From: Thermoplasmata archaeon
Lineage (GTDB): Archaea; Thermoplasmatota; Thermoplasmata; Thermoplasmatales; Thermoplasmataceae
Assembly: GCA_021797385.1 (NCBI GenBank)
Contig: JAJZZW010000119.1
Span: forward strand, 1 to 5,809
Direction: 5' to 3'
DNA: 5,809 bases
Position 1 is the stretch's first letter, and every line of letters starts with the position of its first letter. The notes under the pieces were generated by a model. The model searched no databases, was not told the origin of the DNA, and saw nothing but the letters and a program-made list of their open reading frames with translations. Below are positions 5,422-5,809 of the stretch, in pieces. A program made the position numbers and the translations under genes.

Positions 5422-5809
5422 TGCACGCTGGTTATACATACCATAGGAGGGGACCCTTTCAGTGATATAGGCAAACTATTCGGTGCATTCCTGGCATCCA
5501 TATTCTTTACGAGGAGATTTCAGTTATTTAACAATGTGATACCTCCTTCATGAGAAAAAAGATTCGGGAACAGCCAGATAAAAATGGCAGCCGGTGCATT
5601 TTCTGGTTCGTTCCTTATGCTGCTCGGTGCAAGAATGACTGATGGATGTGCATCAGGGCATATACTGGGTGGAGATTTACAGATGGAGTAAGCAGGCTGG
5701 AATTCTTCATAATTGTTATGATATCCCTGCTAATACTGGCACATATAATATACAGGAGGTGGTTGAGTGACTTCCTCCCCAAGCTAACGCATGTGGCTTC
5801 CCGCTTCTA
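5422..5809 (+). pseudogene. YeeE/YedE (Sulf_transp) transporter remnant, C-terminal half, nonsense plus frameshift
   Basis: An intact protein of this family imports sulfur compounds such as thiosulfate through the membrane. The first block reads [17 protein letters not shown] and continues to NNVIPPS at 5550, where TGA (5551-5553) interrupts the frame. The same frame resumes with [16 protein letters not shown] and the family hallmark [16 protein letters not shown] (about 5626-5673, with the conserved Cys), then meets TAA at 5689. From 5688 the reading continues one frame back as [18 protein letters not shown], a final membrane helix, then a basic tail to the window edge, where TTC TA may be the last codon plus most of a stop. 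A one-base deletion near 5683-5688 explains the shift. The remnant matches only the second half of a full-length (about 350-residue) member. A TAA at 5419 closes the frame upstream, and the promoter of the minus-strand gene leaves no room for the first half. Sequencing error could explain one lesion, less easily all. Confidence 0.8.

Noticed and set aside
5415..5465. Short open frame [16 protein letters not shown] at the start of the pseudogene region
   Set aside because: It is sixteen codons long, overlaps the YeeE/YedE frame, and has no recognisable pattern.
5551..5553. TGA as a selenocysteine codon in the sulfur-transporter remnant
   Set aside because: The surrounding residues suggest tryptophan, there is a second independent lesion downstream, and no selenocysteine insertion structure is visible.

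Overview
The window reads as chromosomal DNA of an AT-rich, acidophilic archaeon of the Thermoplasmatales, most like Ferroplasma or a close relative. Three things point there. Isoleucine ATA and arginine AGA/AGG codons dominate. Shine-Dalgarno sequences are absent before the genes. TATA boxes sit at an almost fixed 21-29 bases before the start codons, which is the archaeal leaderless layout. The placement is inferred from style and protein flavour; no search was run.

Layout: a 5'-truncated view of an MFS transporter on the minus strand (1-722) runs off the left edge. It is divergent from a plus-strand series: an acyl-CoA dehydrogenase (820-1977), a small DUF167/YggU-type protein (2097-2315), a DECR-type short-chain dehydrogenase (2447-3280), a small four-helix membrane protein (3359-3724) and a second, complete MFS transporter (3886-5157). 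A 63-residue two-helix membrane protein (5177-5368, minus) converges on that transporter with only 19 bases between. The right end (about 5422-5809, plus) holds the decayed C-terminal half of a YeeE/YedE (Sulf_transp) sulfur-compound transporter. It carries an in-frame TGA and a later one-base frameshift.

Working picture: the acyl-CoA dehydrogenase and the 2,4-dienoyl-CoA reductase-like enzyme fit beta-oxidation of (poly)unsaturated acyl-CoA, with organic acid or peptide-type uptake by the flanking MFS proteins possible but unproven. Most genes have their own TATA box, so this looks like a row of single transcription units and not one operon. No CRISPR array, IS element, tRNA or rRNA was seen. 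I did not find a clearly new multi-gene system. The best leads are the decayed sulfur transporter, the unusually DECR1-like archaeal reductase, the divergent acyl-CoA dehydrogenase active-site region, and a dyad before the second transporter.
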